This document shows, piece by piece, positions 10,042 to 20,673 of a stretch of DNA of 64,000 bases (positions are counted from its first letter, which is position 1; each line of letters starts with the position of its first letter). This stretch comes from Sulfurimonas sp. (GTDB lineage: Bacteria > Campylobacterota > Campylobacteria > Campylobacterales > Sulfurimonadaceae). A model generated the notes under the pieces. That model did no database searches. It was given only the letters and a program-made list of their open reading frames with translations, and was not told the origin of the DNA. A program made the position numbers and the translations under genes. Location: NCBI GenBank assembly GCA_030949825.1, contig JAUZSC010000019.1:44751-108750 (forward strand), read 5' to 3'.

Positions 10042-10865
10042 CTAATCAATCCCTGTGATTCGAGTTTTGATTTTGACTTTATCGTTATACATATTTTTAT
10101 CTGCAAGTTCTATGGTACTAGACAAGCTGTCACCTTCTTCAAATTCATAGGTTCCAATAGAAAAACTTACTCGAAATGAAGCATCTCCAGTTTTAAGTTT
10201 TTTACTAATGATACTCTCTCTAATAGTGTTAATACTAGCAAATGCAGTGTCTTGGTCTGTGTCCTTAAAGATGATAATAAACTCATCTCCACCGTAACGA
10301 ATAAGACTTTGTTTAGTTTTTTTAAGCTGTGTTGCGACAAAAGTGAGAACCTTATCTCCTGTAATATGACCATGTGTATCATTTACAAGTTTAAAAAAAT
10401 TTAAATCAATAATAGCCAGTGTTCCATCAAGATTAAAGTTATCGTTAGCATCTATGAACCTATCGTTCATCCATTTTCTATTGTAAGCATGCGTTAATTC
10501 ATCTTTATAAACAGCTTCTTTTAGGTTTTCTATTTCTTTTTTTGAGTGCTTGTGTTTCTTTAAGAACCTGGGATAACAATGCTTCATCTTTATCCTGAAT
10601 TGCAGATATTGCTCGTGAGGTTGTGTCACTGAGTTGAAATACATTGCTTGTGTTTTTTTTCTTGGACACTTTGGCATAATTGTATTTTACTATCTAAAAG
10701 TGTGTCTGTAAGTTTATTTTCATCATCTATATTTATTTCATGTTTTAAGGCATTTTCAGTAAAGATTGAAGTATATATACTCGGCGTTACAACTCCAATA
10801 TTATGAATGGAATCGAGTGTTTCATTTGATATTAATTTTAATATTGCATTATTTGCTTGCATCAT
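10042..10865 (-). CDS. Diguanylate cyclase (GGDEF), two homopolymer frameshifts
   Basis: A protein of about 274 residues whose C-terminal half is an intact GGDEF domain: DELTHAYNRKWM, LAIIDLNFFKLVNDTHGHITGDKVL, RYGGDEFIIIF and SFSIGTYEF. It should make c-di-GMP from two GTP. No RxxD inhibitory site stands out. The N-terminal ~120 residues have no domain I recognise; they are helical and polar, with coiled-coil potential before the GGDEF linker. The frame breaks at T8 (10653-10660) and T7 (10537-10543); removing one base from each joins QSVQEKN..QLSDTTSRAIS..ALKKEIENLKEAVYKDELTHAYNRK. Of the GGDEF proteins here it is the only one with a canonical motif. Confidence 0.85.
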
Positions 10866-11049
10866 TTCTGTGTCACCTCTAAATAAGATAATATTTTATT
10901 ATAGTATAACAAAAAAATCTATTTTTGTTGCATTTGAGAGACATTTATATTGAAAATGTGATAAACATGTAACAAAATGTTTCTATATAAAGAGATAGTT
11001 TTAAATTTTAAGAGGTATAATCACATTCTTAAAAATGAAAGGAGTTGTT

Positions 11050-13130
11050 ATGCCATTATCCCGTTTGAACAAAGAACAGTACGAAGCAGCAACTTCTAGC
11101 GCGAGTGAAAACCTTATTATTGCATCTGCAGGGACTGGAAAAACTTCTACTATTGTTGGAAGAATAGGACACTTACTAGCATCTGAGATTAAGCCAGAAG
11201 AAATTTTACTGCTTACTTTTACAAACAAAGCAGCCGCGGAAATGATTGAGAGACTCGCTGAGTATTTTGGTAAAAATGTGGCTGCTAAGATTGATGCTGG
11301 TACCTTTCATGCGGTTTCATACAGATGGCTTAAAAAGCAAGATAAAAAAGTTGTACTCAAACAACAACGCGAACTTAAAACACTTTTTCGTAGCGTTTTT
11401 GAAAAAGAAATTTTATGAATATCGAAGCTGAAGTGAGTCCTTATGGTGGAAATTATTTATATGATGTGTATTCTTTTTATCAAAACACAGAACTGCATCT
11501 TGATTTTGAAGCGTGGATTTGCGAGAAGTACGAAGAGCATGAACAATTTGCTATGATTTATGCAGATGTTGTTGATGAGTTTGAGACACTAAAAGCTGAG
11601 TATGGTTTTGTGAACTTTAACGATTTACTTCTGCATTTTAGAGAAATTTGTAAAACTACAAATCTAGGCTATAAAGAAATTTTAGTTGATGAATACCAAG
11701 ATACCAATGCACTTCAAGGGACATTGATTGAAGCGATGAATCCTCCTTCTTTGTTTTGTGTTGGAGATTATGACCAAAGTATTTATGCTTTTAATGGTGC
11801 AGATATTTCTATAATTGGGAGTTTTTCAAGTAAGTTTCCCGATGCAACAGTACATACACTAACAAAAAATTATCGTTCAACTATGCCTATTCTTTCCCTT
11901 GCTACAAAGGTAATCGAACATAATGAAAGAATCTATCCTAAAAAACTTGAAGTAACACGAAATCAAGTTGCTGTGGCACCTAAACTTTTAGCCTATGATG
12001 AGTTGTTTGACCAGTACCACGCAATGGCGGCAAAGATTAGAGATACAAGTACTCCACGAGAGGAGATAGCTGTTATTTTTAGAAACAACTCTTCTGCGGA
12101 TGGTATCGAAGTAGGACTTCGTGAACTTGACATTCCTTGTAAACGAAAAGGTGGGACAAGCTTTTTTGATTCAAAAGAAGTAAAAGCAGTACTTGATTTA
12201 TACACACTTTTAATCAATGAGGCTGATATGATGAGCTTTATTCACCTCTTTGAATTTGCTAAAGGCATAGGCTCTGCAATGGCAAAAGAGATGTACTTAG
12301 CTTTGAAAAAAGTTGGAAACGGTTCTATATTTTATGGTCTTTATGCTCCTGATGAGTCGATGAATAATCCTTTTGAAAAAAGAAAAGTATCGCATCAGTT
12401 AGGACTTTTTGATGATTTTTTAGAACTCGGTGCGGTTGGAAAGTTTGCAAAGCTTGGTTTTGAAGCAAAGTTTATGAAAAATCCTATACTTAAGCATCCA
12501 AAACTCACCAAAGATGGTGCTACTTTTTTACATGATTTTTATCTTCTTTATCGTGATTTAAAGGGCATCAAACAACCGCGTACTGTTGTTAAAAAAATCG
12601 TAGCATCTTCGCTTTATAAGCATATATCAGATGTTTTATCAAGCAAACGAGCGCAACTTAAAGATGGCACGATAGATGAAAAACAAAAGACAGAATCACT
12701 CTCTAAAATTGCAAGAAAAATGTCGCTTTTAGAAGAGTTATCTAAACCTTACAAAGAACATGAAAGGTTTTTAAATGCCATGATTTTAGGTTCATCAGAT
12801 TTAACACAAGGTGAAGGTGTAAACTTACTCAGTGTTCATGCATCTAAGGGTTTAGAGTATAAAGAAGTGTATGTGATTGACCTCATGGACGGACGTTTTC
12901 CTAACCGTAAACTTATGCAAAGAGGTGGCTCACTTGATGAAGAGCGAAGACTTTTTTATGTCTCAGTAACCAGAGCTAAAGATATTTTATATCTTGCATT
13001 TGCCAAGTACGACAAAATAAAAAAGATAAACTTTATGCCTTCACAGTTTCTTTATGAAGCTGGACTTGTCCCTAAAGATGAAGCTTATCGGGCTTTAGTT
13101 CTTAAGGGTGAAGAAAAAGAAGAAGATTAG
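11050..13130 (+). CDS. UvrD/PcrA-type ATP-dependent DNA helicase (one frameshift)
   Basis: An SF1A 3'-5' DNA helicase of about 693 residues. Motifs: ASAGTGKTST (Walker A), LLTFTNKAAAEM (Ia), VDEYQDTN (Walker B), GDYDQSIYAFNGA (III), NYRS (IV), VHASKGLEYKEVYVIDL (V) and RRLFYVSVTRAKD (VI). The start is the ATG at 11050 with a GGAG six bases upstream; an in-frame ATG at 11035 precedes this ribosome site. The frame breaks near 11412, where one extra T in a T4 run links FEKEIF to NIEAEVSPYGGNYL. It probably acts in repair or replication restart. It converges on the EI24 gene with a 4-base overlap. Confidence 0.9.
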
Positions 13131-13928
13131 TTCTTAGCCAACAAGCCTTCCTCTCTAATCTGACGAATCCCTGTAAAGTAAGAATTCCCCAAATAAATCA
13201 TATAAAAGATAGCCCCAAAAAATATTGCGAATGGTATGAGTGAGATTAGATAGAGTCCTAGAGTTTTGAGTCTAAGTCCTGTTCCAAATTTATACTTCAT
13301 TAAATAATCTTCATCTTTTGTACAAATGTTTGAGGCGATATCAAAGGTCATTACCTTGTGAAAGAAATAATACAGAGGAAAGTTAAAGGCGATGATATTT
13401 ACTAGCGGTATAAAATAAAGTGGAATAAAAAGAAAAAAAAAGTAAAAGCATAATAAGCGCCCATTTAAGTGTAGCCAATACACCTGTAATGATGTTTGAA
13501 TATCCTATCATCTCCACATCTTGGTAATGTCTTAGTTGTAACTCTTTAAGAACAAAGGGAGTTAAAAACCCAAGTACTAAAATAGCAACAATGATTGAAA
13601 GATAAAGTGTGAAAAATCCACCAATAGCATAGACTAAAAATGTTGCGATCCATGAAGTGATGGCATGACTCATCAGAAATTTTATAATAGCAGTTCCCTC
13701 TAAGTGTGCTTGAAGTGACTCAGTATGAGGAACACCATTTTGCATACTTGTTTGTGTACTCTGTACATCAAAGCTTCCTAGTGCATCTAGACCAGCACTT
13801 GCTAGGAGAAAAAATAAAGTGTACATAATTATCATTGAGATTATAAAGGGAAGGAGCGCGTACTTTAGCATCTGCGGTGAGAGGAAGTCTTTTATGCTTA
13901 AGGCGAATAGGTTTTGCTGTGTGTTCAT
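13127..13928 (-). CDS. EI24-domain (CysZ-like) membrane protein, one frameshift
   Basis: An integral membrane protein of about 266 residues in the EI24/CysZ-like family (CysZ is a sulfate permease, but many members are uncharacterised). Several hydrophobic segments are visible, with the family stretch LVNIIAFNFPLYYFFHKVMTFDIAS. The frame breaks at an A9 run (13433-13441); eight bases join LKWALIMLLLFF to FLFIPLYFIPLVNII. The start is an ATG at 13928, overlapping the stop of the DUF3137 gene by four bases, so the two are translationally coupled. Function unknown. Confidence 0.75.
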
Positions 13929-14890
13929 CGTTTACTCCAAAGTTTTTCATTTAGTTTTAACTCATCTATGATACCGATGCATAGATGCAGGGTTTGGACA
14001 TATTCCATCGCAATTTTATAGTCTAATAGTGAACGAAAAATAGACGGCTCAAACAAGTCCTTGTTATACTCGATAGCCATATGGATAGAATCTCCAATAA
14101 AAGAGATATAAACAGGATGTGAGGATTTCTTTTTAAAGTTTAAAAGTCGCTCCATTAAAGCATGCGATAAAATATAACGCGCTTCTATTTGGTCTGTAGA
14201 GTAGACTACAAATTCTTTCTCAAAGGCAGGACTATCCATTTTTACAAGTTTATCTCGGGAGACATTGTTTGATTGAAGCCAGTTTCCTATCATGTCACCA
14301 AACATATTTTGCGCAGAATCAGGAAGAATAACTGTTTTTTCTTTAAAGTGCTTGTTAAACTCAGCTACAATAAATAGACCTTGAAATACAGTGTTCCAAC
14401 TCTCTTTGCCCTTAGAGCTTTTATGGCGTTTCTGGGCATGAATGTCGGAGAATTGAAGTTTAACATCATCTATTTTTCCTTTGACAAAGTCATTTCCATT
14501 TAGTCTGTCTATGCTTGATGTAAAGAGTTTTGATTGTCTGAAAATTTTTGCCGGAACATGTGAAGAAGAATCATAGTTGAGATTGTTATCGAGTTCTTTT
14601 ATAAGAGGATGGATAACCTTTTGTTTAAACTCTTTTATATAGTCTTTACTAAGCATTTTATAAATGAAAGCACCGATTGCAATATAGATGATACCAATAA
14701 ATCCAATAGCATCAAAACTTTGAAATAAAATATTTTTTAGAGTGACAATAAGAAGTGCATATATAAGTGTATACGAGATGCCAAAGAGAAAGATTCTATA
14801 CCGAACTTTTTTCCTATCTGCTTCTAGTCTTTTCAATGTAGGGTAGAGCGTTTTATAGTAAAAGTCGGTAAGTTCACTAAGATTTTTCAT
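13925..14890 (-). CDS. DUF3137 domain-containing membrane protein
   Basis: A 321-residue protein with two adjacent N-terminal membrane helices (YRIFLFGISYTLIYALLIV and IGFIGIIYIAIGAFIYKML) and a large soluble domain of the DUF3137 type (KIDDVKLQFSDIHAQ, VFQGLFIVAEFNKHF, VYSTDQIEARYILS, PVYISFIGDSIHMAIEY). It lies three bases after the LemA gene. LemA and DUF3137 genes are neighbours in many bacteria, so they probably act together at the membrane, but no activity is known. Confidence 0.85.
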   Translation of the reverse strand: MKNLSELTDFYYKTLYPTLKRLEADRKKVRYRIFLFGISYTLIYALLIVTLKNILFQSFDAIGFIGIIYIAIGAFIYKMLSKDYIKEFKQKVIHPLIKELDNNLNYDSSSHVPAKIFRQSKLFTSSIDRLNGNDFVKGKIDDVKLQFSDIHAQKRHKSSKGKESWNTVFQGLFIVAEFNKHFKEKTVILPDSAQNMFGDMIGNWLQSNNVSRDKLVKMDSPAFEKEFVVYSTDQIEARYILSHALMERLLNFKKKSSHPVYISFIGDSIHMAIEYNKDLFEPSIFRSLLDYKIAMEYVQTLHLCIGIIDELKLNEKLWSKR

Positions 14891-14893
14891 GGT

Positions 14894-15449
14894 CTAGTTA
14901 AAGAGCTCTTTTACATTAATATTTTGTCGCTCTTGCGTGCTAATCTCAAAAACTTCTTTGCGTGCATAATTCATAGCAGATGCCAAAGAGGAAGTTGGAA
15001 TCATCTCTAAAGCATTGTTATAATCTATAACAGCTTGATTGTACGAACGGCGAGATGCTGAGATTTGTTCTTCTACTTCGTTTAGAGAGGCTTGCAGATG
15101 CATGACATTTTCATTTTCCTTAAGATCTGGGTAATTCTCAACCGCAATCATAATCGAGCCAAGTGCAGAACTTACTTGAGAATCGAGTGCTATTTTTTTC
15201 TCATCAGAAATATTTGGCTTATTGGCATCTGCGCGAAGTTTTGTCACCTCTGTAAAGAGTGATTTCTCATGCTCCATGTACTTGCTCACTGTTGCGACAA
15301 GATTAGGGATGAGGTCGTATCTTTTTTTAAGCTGGGTATCTACACTTGCAAAAATATTTTCTACTTGGTTTTTTTTTAGCAACTAAAGCGTTGTACATTA
15401 AAACTAAAACAACTCCAACGACGATGAGAACTATGAGACTTATTGACAT
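14894..15449 (-). CDS. LemA family protein (frameshift after the TM helix)
   Basis: LemA proteins have one N-terminal membrane helix and a helical bundle. Here an ATG at 15449 opens SISLIVLIVVGVVLVLMYNALVA, and the rest gives the family signature NQVENIFASVDTQLKKRYDLIPNLVATVSKYMEHE, then NYPDLKENENVMHLQASLNEVEEQISASRRSYNQAVIDYN. The two parts are in different frames because of a T9 run (15369-15377); eight bases restore VAKKNQVENIF. Length about 184 residues, as usual. It leads the LemA/DUF3137/EI24 minus-strand group. Molecular role unknown. Confidence 0.88.
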
Positions 15450-15461
15450 TTGTAATCCTGT

Positions 15462-16152
15462 TTAGATATTTATTTTATAGCCAAGACCATAGATGTTTTC
15501 TATAAAAAAAGGCTTCTTTATTATAAGAGTTTAGCATTTTTTTCTTAAACCTTGAAATGAGTTGGATGATATTATTGGATCCATCGTCACTATTGTCACT
15601 CGAGTTATAAATCACATTTGACAATTCAGTTGCAGTATGGTGTTGTGATACATTTTTACATAAGAAACTAAGAAGTTTTTTTTCATTTTTACTGATTTTA
15701 ATACTCTCCTTTTTATATCTTAATATTTTCTCTTTCATATCGAAGCTATACTCAGATGCTAAGGTGACTGTGTGCGTGAGGCTTAGCTTTTGAATGAGTC
15801 TCTCCAGTACATCTGTAAGTTCATCTTTTTTGACAGGTTTCACAAGATAAGCAAAGAGATGAAGATTAATCGCTTTGAGAAGTTTTTCCTTCTCTGAATG
15901 TCCGGTAAGCATAACTATTTCGATTTTTTTATCTTTTTCTCGTATAGTATGGGCTACTGTTAAACCATTTATATTAGGGATAGAAATATCAAGTATAGCT
16001 ATATCTATATCATTTTCTTCATACAACTTCAAAGCATCCCGACCATTATCTGTTGTCAGTATATTTTTAAAGTAATGTGAAAATATAATGCTAAAGTTTT
16101 CTCTTACAACTTCATTGTCTTCAACATAAAGGAGTCTTAATTCACTTTTCAT
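15462..16152 (-). CDS. Two-component response regulator, receiver plus winged-helix output
   Basis: An OmpR-like regulator of about 229 residues. The receiver domain (1-120) has acidic LYVEDNE, phospho-acceptor Asp in IDIAILDISIPN, Thr in VMLTGHSEK and Lys in LVKPVKKDE. The C-terminal part resembles a winged-helix DNA-binding domain (ISKNEKKLLSFLCKN, VIYNS, ISRFKKKML, NIYGLGYKI). The last 15 residues are shifted by an A7 run (15504-15510); six bases restore FIENIYGLGYKINI and a stop at 15462. It overlaps the kinase gene stop by four bases and is its likely partner. Targets are unknown. Confidence 0.88.
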
Positions 16153-18013
16153 AATCTAATCCTAAACATTGTTCCATCTCCAATATTTTTTGCTTCAATA
16201 GATCCTCCAAGATGCTCTTGGATAATAACCTTAGAAAGATAAAGTCCAAGTCCTGTGCCGGATTGCTTTGTTGTATAGTTTTCTTCAAAAATATGTGGAA
16301 GTTGTTCGGAGGATATTCCACCAGCATTGTCCATAATGCTAATATACGTAGCATCTCCTTGCACGCTTCCAATGATTTTTATCATTTTAGTAGTCTCTGT
16401 CTCTTTATTTTCTTTAAATGCTTCTTTTGCATTTTGAATGATGTTAAGAATGATGTGCAAGAGTTCATTTTCGTAAAGTAAAATAGTTTTATTTGAAAAA
16501 TTTAAATCTTGATGGATGATGATATCATTTGCCATTATCTCATCGCTGCTAAGGTCAATCGCTCTTTGTATGAGTTTATTTAAATTACATTGGGTTTTAG
16601 TTTTTTTAGCCGAGAGAAAATTTTTAAAATCATCAATAGTTTCTGCTAAAAAGTAAATATTTGAATCAATCTGTTCTATCTTTTTGTTAAGCTCTTTTAA
16701 GTCTAAATCATTGTTCTCTAACTTGAATTTTATAAGCATAACAATAGAACTTATCGTAGTTAATGGCTGTTTCCACTGGTGCGTAATTGCTGCCATCATA
16801 CCACCCATTTGTGCTTTTTGATTTTTAAGAATAATCTGATTCTGTTGGAGCGTAAGCTTTTTTTCTAGGATTTTTATATGGTAGTGCAAAAGATAAGAAA
16901 ATAAAAGTGCTTCGATGATGAGTCCAAAACCTGAAGCAAAAAATGAAAAAGTATTGAGAGGAATTAGCCCATAAAGTGCGGCTATTGTTATAAAAAGACT
17001 TATAATATAAATACTGTAAGCACTTATAAATATATTTTTTAATGGATGTTTCTTTTTTTCTTAAATGAAAGGCTATTTCTATAATAATAATAAAAGAAAG
17101 AGCAAAAACAAAGCTCGAAATATTTACAGCAAATTTTATGTCATAAAAAAGTATTACAAGTGTAGCTATAAAAGCTGAGACATAAAGTACTTGCATCTGT
17201 CTATAAATATTTTTATTACTTTTTTTAATTTTAAAAATAGATTCAATAAACAATAATAAAAAACTAGCTACTAAGACTGCTGTAATATTAAAAAGGTGGG
17301 TAGCATCTCCATAGAGTTCTAAACTATGATAATAAATACCATACATATAGCCAAAGCTTAGTGAAGAATTTATTAGATATAAAGCGTAATAAAAAAAATA
17401 TTTTATTCTTTGTCAAAATAAATAAAAGAGCATTATAAAAAGCAAGTGTAAAGAGTATGATGACAATTATATTTGCTAGTATGTTTTTATTTATAAGTGC
17501 ATGTATATGATTTTTTTCATCATATATCTTAAAGTTAAAGAGATTCATAGTAAAAGGTTCTATTTTAAAATAAAGTGTTTTTGTAGTATAGGCTTGTAAG
17601 TTAAGAGGATAGACAAAAGTACTTCCTAAGAGTGAATTATTATTCTTGTTTTGAATAGTGTATATATTTTGGTCGAATAATCTATTGTTTTGATATTCAT
17701 AGATTGAAATAATCTTTGAAAAATATGCTAAATCATTATGAATAAAAATATTTTTATTGAGTTTTGTCGTATTCTCGATTTTTAGTTTTATCCAAATAGG
17801 ATTTATTGTATAGCCTAGTGAATTACAATTAGATATTGGATGAAAAACTTGATTTTGAATATTTTTATTTGTGAGCGAAGCCTTCGTGTCAACTACATAT
17901 TCTAGGGTAAAGTTTTCTTTTTTTAGTTCAGAATAATCAATGTTTATAATTTGAGTAGCTCTAAGAACAGTAAACGATAGTAAAAAAATCAGGATTTTAT
18001 AGTTAAAATACAA
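16149..18013 (-). CDS. Membrane sensor histidine kinase with 7TMR-DISM input (two frameshifts)
   Basis: Three frame segments form a kinase of about 620 residues. A signal peptide is followed by a 7TMR-DISM extracellular domain (WIKLKIENTTKLNKNIFIHNDL, LYFKIEPF) and a multi-helix membrane block. The kinase core has the H box MAAITHQWKQPL, N box NIIQNAKEAF, G1 DNAGGIS and G2 GTGLGLYLSKVI. Frame breaks are at an A8 run near 17391-17399 and a T7 run (17053-17059). The start is a TTG at 18013 with an AGGAG upstream, inside the last 25 bases of the NMT1-PAS gene. The kinase and the regulator that follows are almost certainly a pair. Confidence 0.85.
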
Positions 18014-19449
18014 AAATACTCCTTGATTGATTTGTCTTGTTTAAAAATGGGAGATGCTATGACAGATGCCTTTAAAATATCTGTGTTTTTATGTACTAGA
18101 TTTATATTTCCCTTATAAACATGTCCACTTGATAAGGTAAGCCAAAAATCTTTTATCATAATCTCATTATCTAAAGATGCTAAAAATGTGTAGTGCTTTT
18201 GTGTGAGTTCATCTTTATAATAGTGTGTGAGTTTTAAAAGTGCTTGAGACACAGTGAGTATATTTTTATTTGTATCAATAATAAAACTATGGATATGTGT
18301 ATCGAGTACAAGTTTTCTTTTTTTATCAATAATAATATTTTTACCTAGATAGTATATCTTTGTTTTATAGTAAATAAAGCTAGCGATAAGAAGAAATAAA
18401 ATAAAAAATAAAAAATCCTTACTATAAAAGGTATTTAAAATAAATGCATCTCTAATGGTAGGTGCGACTTCATCTGTAGCACAAGTAAAGTTACTTAAAT
18501 TTACATCATTTTTATATATAAATGATTCATAGTCTATCTTTTCCTTCATTTTACCAAGATGAAGTAAACGGTATGTTTTAACAGTGTCTTTTAATCTTTT
18601 TGGAGTAATAGAACCAAATGCTACAGCCTCTTTAAAAGAAAGTTTTTTTAATGTTTGGGCTTCAAATTTAAGTGCTGCGTATGTTTTTGATTGTGTATTG
18701 TACTTTTTTAAAATAATTTCTATCGTTTTATCTATGTTTTTGTAAGCATAATCCCAGCCTTGCAAACTTGCTTTATGAAATGCACTGACTGTTTGTGGAT
18801 CATTTTCAATCATTTCTTGTGAAGTAAAAAGAATGCCATTATAAAAGTCATAACCATATTCTCTAGGGTCAAAAATCGTATATTGGAGTCCTTTGGATTT
18901 TAAAAGATAAGGTTCATTTGAAGAATAGGCAACAAGCAAGTCAATATTTCCATTGATGAGGTCATGATTTGTAAAAGTTTCTTCTACCGTTGTATACATA
19001 TTTTCATAAATTTCTTGGGAAAACAGCATGGCTCTAATGGAAGCAGCTACTGAATGGTTCGTGGTCATCATTATTTTTTTATTTTTAATATCTTGAATGA
19101 ATTTTAAATCATCTCTTTTAAGTGAGAGTAAAACTAAAGGAGACGATTGATAGATAGCACTCATCAAAATAATATTTGGATATTTTGTTATTTTTTCAAA
19201 GATAACAAAGGAGTAGCCTACGCCAAAGTCATATTTTTGATTTGCAATATCCTTTGTAGTGTTAGTATTTGATTCGTATTCTTTTATATGTACATTAAGT
19301 CCAGCTTTTTCATAAAAACCGAGTTCTTTTGCGACATAATAGCCAGCAAATTCAAATTGATGTTTCCAAGGAAGAACTAAAGATACATCTTTAGTCTGTG
19401 CTTGAAGGTAGATGCTAGTCAGGAGTATAAAGAGTAAAGTTTTATTCAT
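17989..19449 (-). CDS. NMT1/THI5-like periplasmic binding protein fused to TM and PAS domain
   Basis: A 486-residue membrane protein. A signal peptide (LLFILLTSIYLQAQ) leads into an NMT1/THI5-like solute-binding domain (LPWKHQFEFAGYYVAKELGFYEKAGLNV; residues ~20-300). A hydrophobic helix follows (KDFLFFILFLLIASFIYY), then a cytoplasmic PAS-like domain (SFIIDTNKNILTVSQALLKLTHY..DELTQKH). No kinase or output domain is present. It overlaps the next kinase gene by 25 bases, so it probably feeds a ligand signal, such as a pyrimidine-like or amine compound, to that kinase. In related bacteria such domains are often fused to kinases directly. Confidence 0.8.
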   Translation of the reverse strand: MNKTLLFILLTSIYLQAQTKDVSLVLPWKHQFEFAGYYVAKELGFYEKAGLNVHIKEYESNTNTTKDIANQKYDFGVGYSFVIFEKITKYPNIILMSAIYQSSPLVLLSLKRDDLKFIQDIKNKKIMMTTNHSVAASIRAMLFSQEIYENMYTTVEETFTNHDLINGNIDLLVAYSSNEPYLLKSKGLQYTIFDPREYGYDFYNGILFTSQEMIENDPQTVSAFHKASLQGWDYAYKNIDKTIEIILKKYNTQSKTYAALKFEAQTLKKLSFKEAVAFGSITPKRLKDTVKTYRLLHLGKMKEKIDYESFIYKNDVNLSNFTCATDEVAPTIRDAFILNTFYSKDFLFFILFLLIASFIYYKTKIYYLGKNIIIDKKRKLVLDTHIHSFIIDTNKNILTVSQALLKLTHYYKDELTQKHYTFLASLDNEIMIKDFWLTLSSGHVYKGNINLVHKNTDILKASVIASPIFKQDKSIKEYFCILTIKS

Positions 19450-19491
19450 TGCTGTGAGTATATCATATCAATGTAGAGCAAATATGACATT

Positions 19492-20673
19492 TTAGCTTTT
19501 AATGATACTATGTGCTGCACTATAAGCACTTGCCCACGCCCAAGCAAAGTTAAATCCACCCCTTCTTCCAAGAACATCAAGTACTTCACCACAAAAATAT
19601 AAGTTCTTTTGTTTGAGTGATTCCATAGTCTTTGGATTTATCTCATCTACATTCACTCCACCACCAGCTACTTCAGCGTGACGAAAACCATGCGTATCTT
19701 TAACTTCAAACTTCCAATTTAAAATTTGGTTGGCTATTTTTTTAGAGAGTTTTGTGTTGATAGTTGAGTCTACAGGAAGTTCTAGTTTTAAAAGAAGAAC
19801 TTTTACAATTTTTATAGGTAAAAGTCCATGTAAAATATTTTCTATATTTATAGACTTATTTGACTCGTAGATTTGTAAAATGTAGTTTGAAAGTTTTTGC
19901 GCTGTGTATTTTGGAAGTAGATTTATACGAATATCTACAGCTTGGTAATTCATAATCGCCTCAGATGCAAGTTGTGAAATATCTAAGATAGCAAAACCAG
20001 AAACACCGTAGTTTGTAAAAAGGATATCACCAGAGTATGAAGAGTCTAACTTATTGTTAATGAGCAAGTTCACTTCCCCATCGACTTTAGCGCCACTCAT
20101 CTTATGTGCAAAACTCGAATCAAGTTCTAGTTGAACAAGCGATGGATACGACGGAACAAGTGTGTGTCCAAATTCTAAGGCAAAGTCTCCTCCATCCCGA
20201 TTTCCACCTAAGTGTGAAGCAGCCTCAGAACCAGTTGCTACAACAACAGCGTCGTATTCTTCTAGGAGCTTTTTAATGTCTGTGATTTTTGTTTGCGTAT
20301 GAAAGTTAACGCCTAAGTTTTGTGCCGTGCTTATTAAAAGAGATGCAACACTTTTAGCTTCATTACTTAAGGGATAGCATTTGCCATCATTTTTTTCTTC
20401 TATTATGAGACCTATAGACTGAGTAAACTTTTCAAATTCTTTGTAGCCAAAGAGATTCAAAGCTTCACTCACAAAGTCAGGATTCTGGCTATAGTAGTCT
20501 GCACTTGAAAGGGAAGTATTTGTAATATTGCAGCGTCCATTCCCCGATACGAGAATTTTCTTCGCGCACTTTTCATTTTGTTCATAAATATCTACATGTA
20601 AAGACGCTTTTAGGCAGAGTAGTGAACATAAAAGACCCGATGCACCACCGCCAATGATTGCTACTTTTTTCAT
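19492..20673 (-). CDS. HI0933/BaiN-family FAD-dependent oxidoreductase
   Basis: A 393-residue flavoprotein. It shows the N-terminal dinucleotide fold (AIIGGGASGLLCSLLC), the family signature KKILVSGNGRCNITN, ATGSEA, and a C-terminal FAD-contact region (FCGEVLDVLGRRGGFNFAWAWASAYSAA). Members are variously called aminoacetone oxidase family or NAD(P)/FAD-dependent oxidoreductases; the physiological substrate is not established. The start overlaps the mutS2 stop by four bases (ATGA-type coupling). Confidence 0.9.
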   Translation of the reverse strand: MKKVAIIGGGASGLLCSLLCLKASLHVDIYEQNEKCAKKILVSGNGRCNITNTSLSSADYYSQNPDFVSEALNLFGYKEFEKFTQSIGLIIEEKNDGKCYPLSNEAKSVASLLISTAQNLGVNFHTQTKITDIKKLLEEYDAVVVATGSEAASHLGGNRDGGDFALEFGHTLVPSYPSLVQLELDSSFAHKMSGAKVDGEVNLLINNKLDSSYSGDILFTNYGVSGFAILDISQLASEAIMNYQAVDIRINLLPKYTAQKLSNYILQIYESNKSINIENILHGLLPIKIVKVLLLKLELPVDSTINTKLSKKIANQILNWKFEVKDTHGFRHAEVAGGGVNVDEINPKTMESLKQKNLYFCGEVLDVLGRRGGFNFAWAWASAYSAAHSIIKS

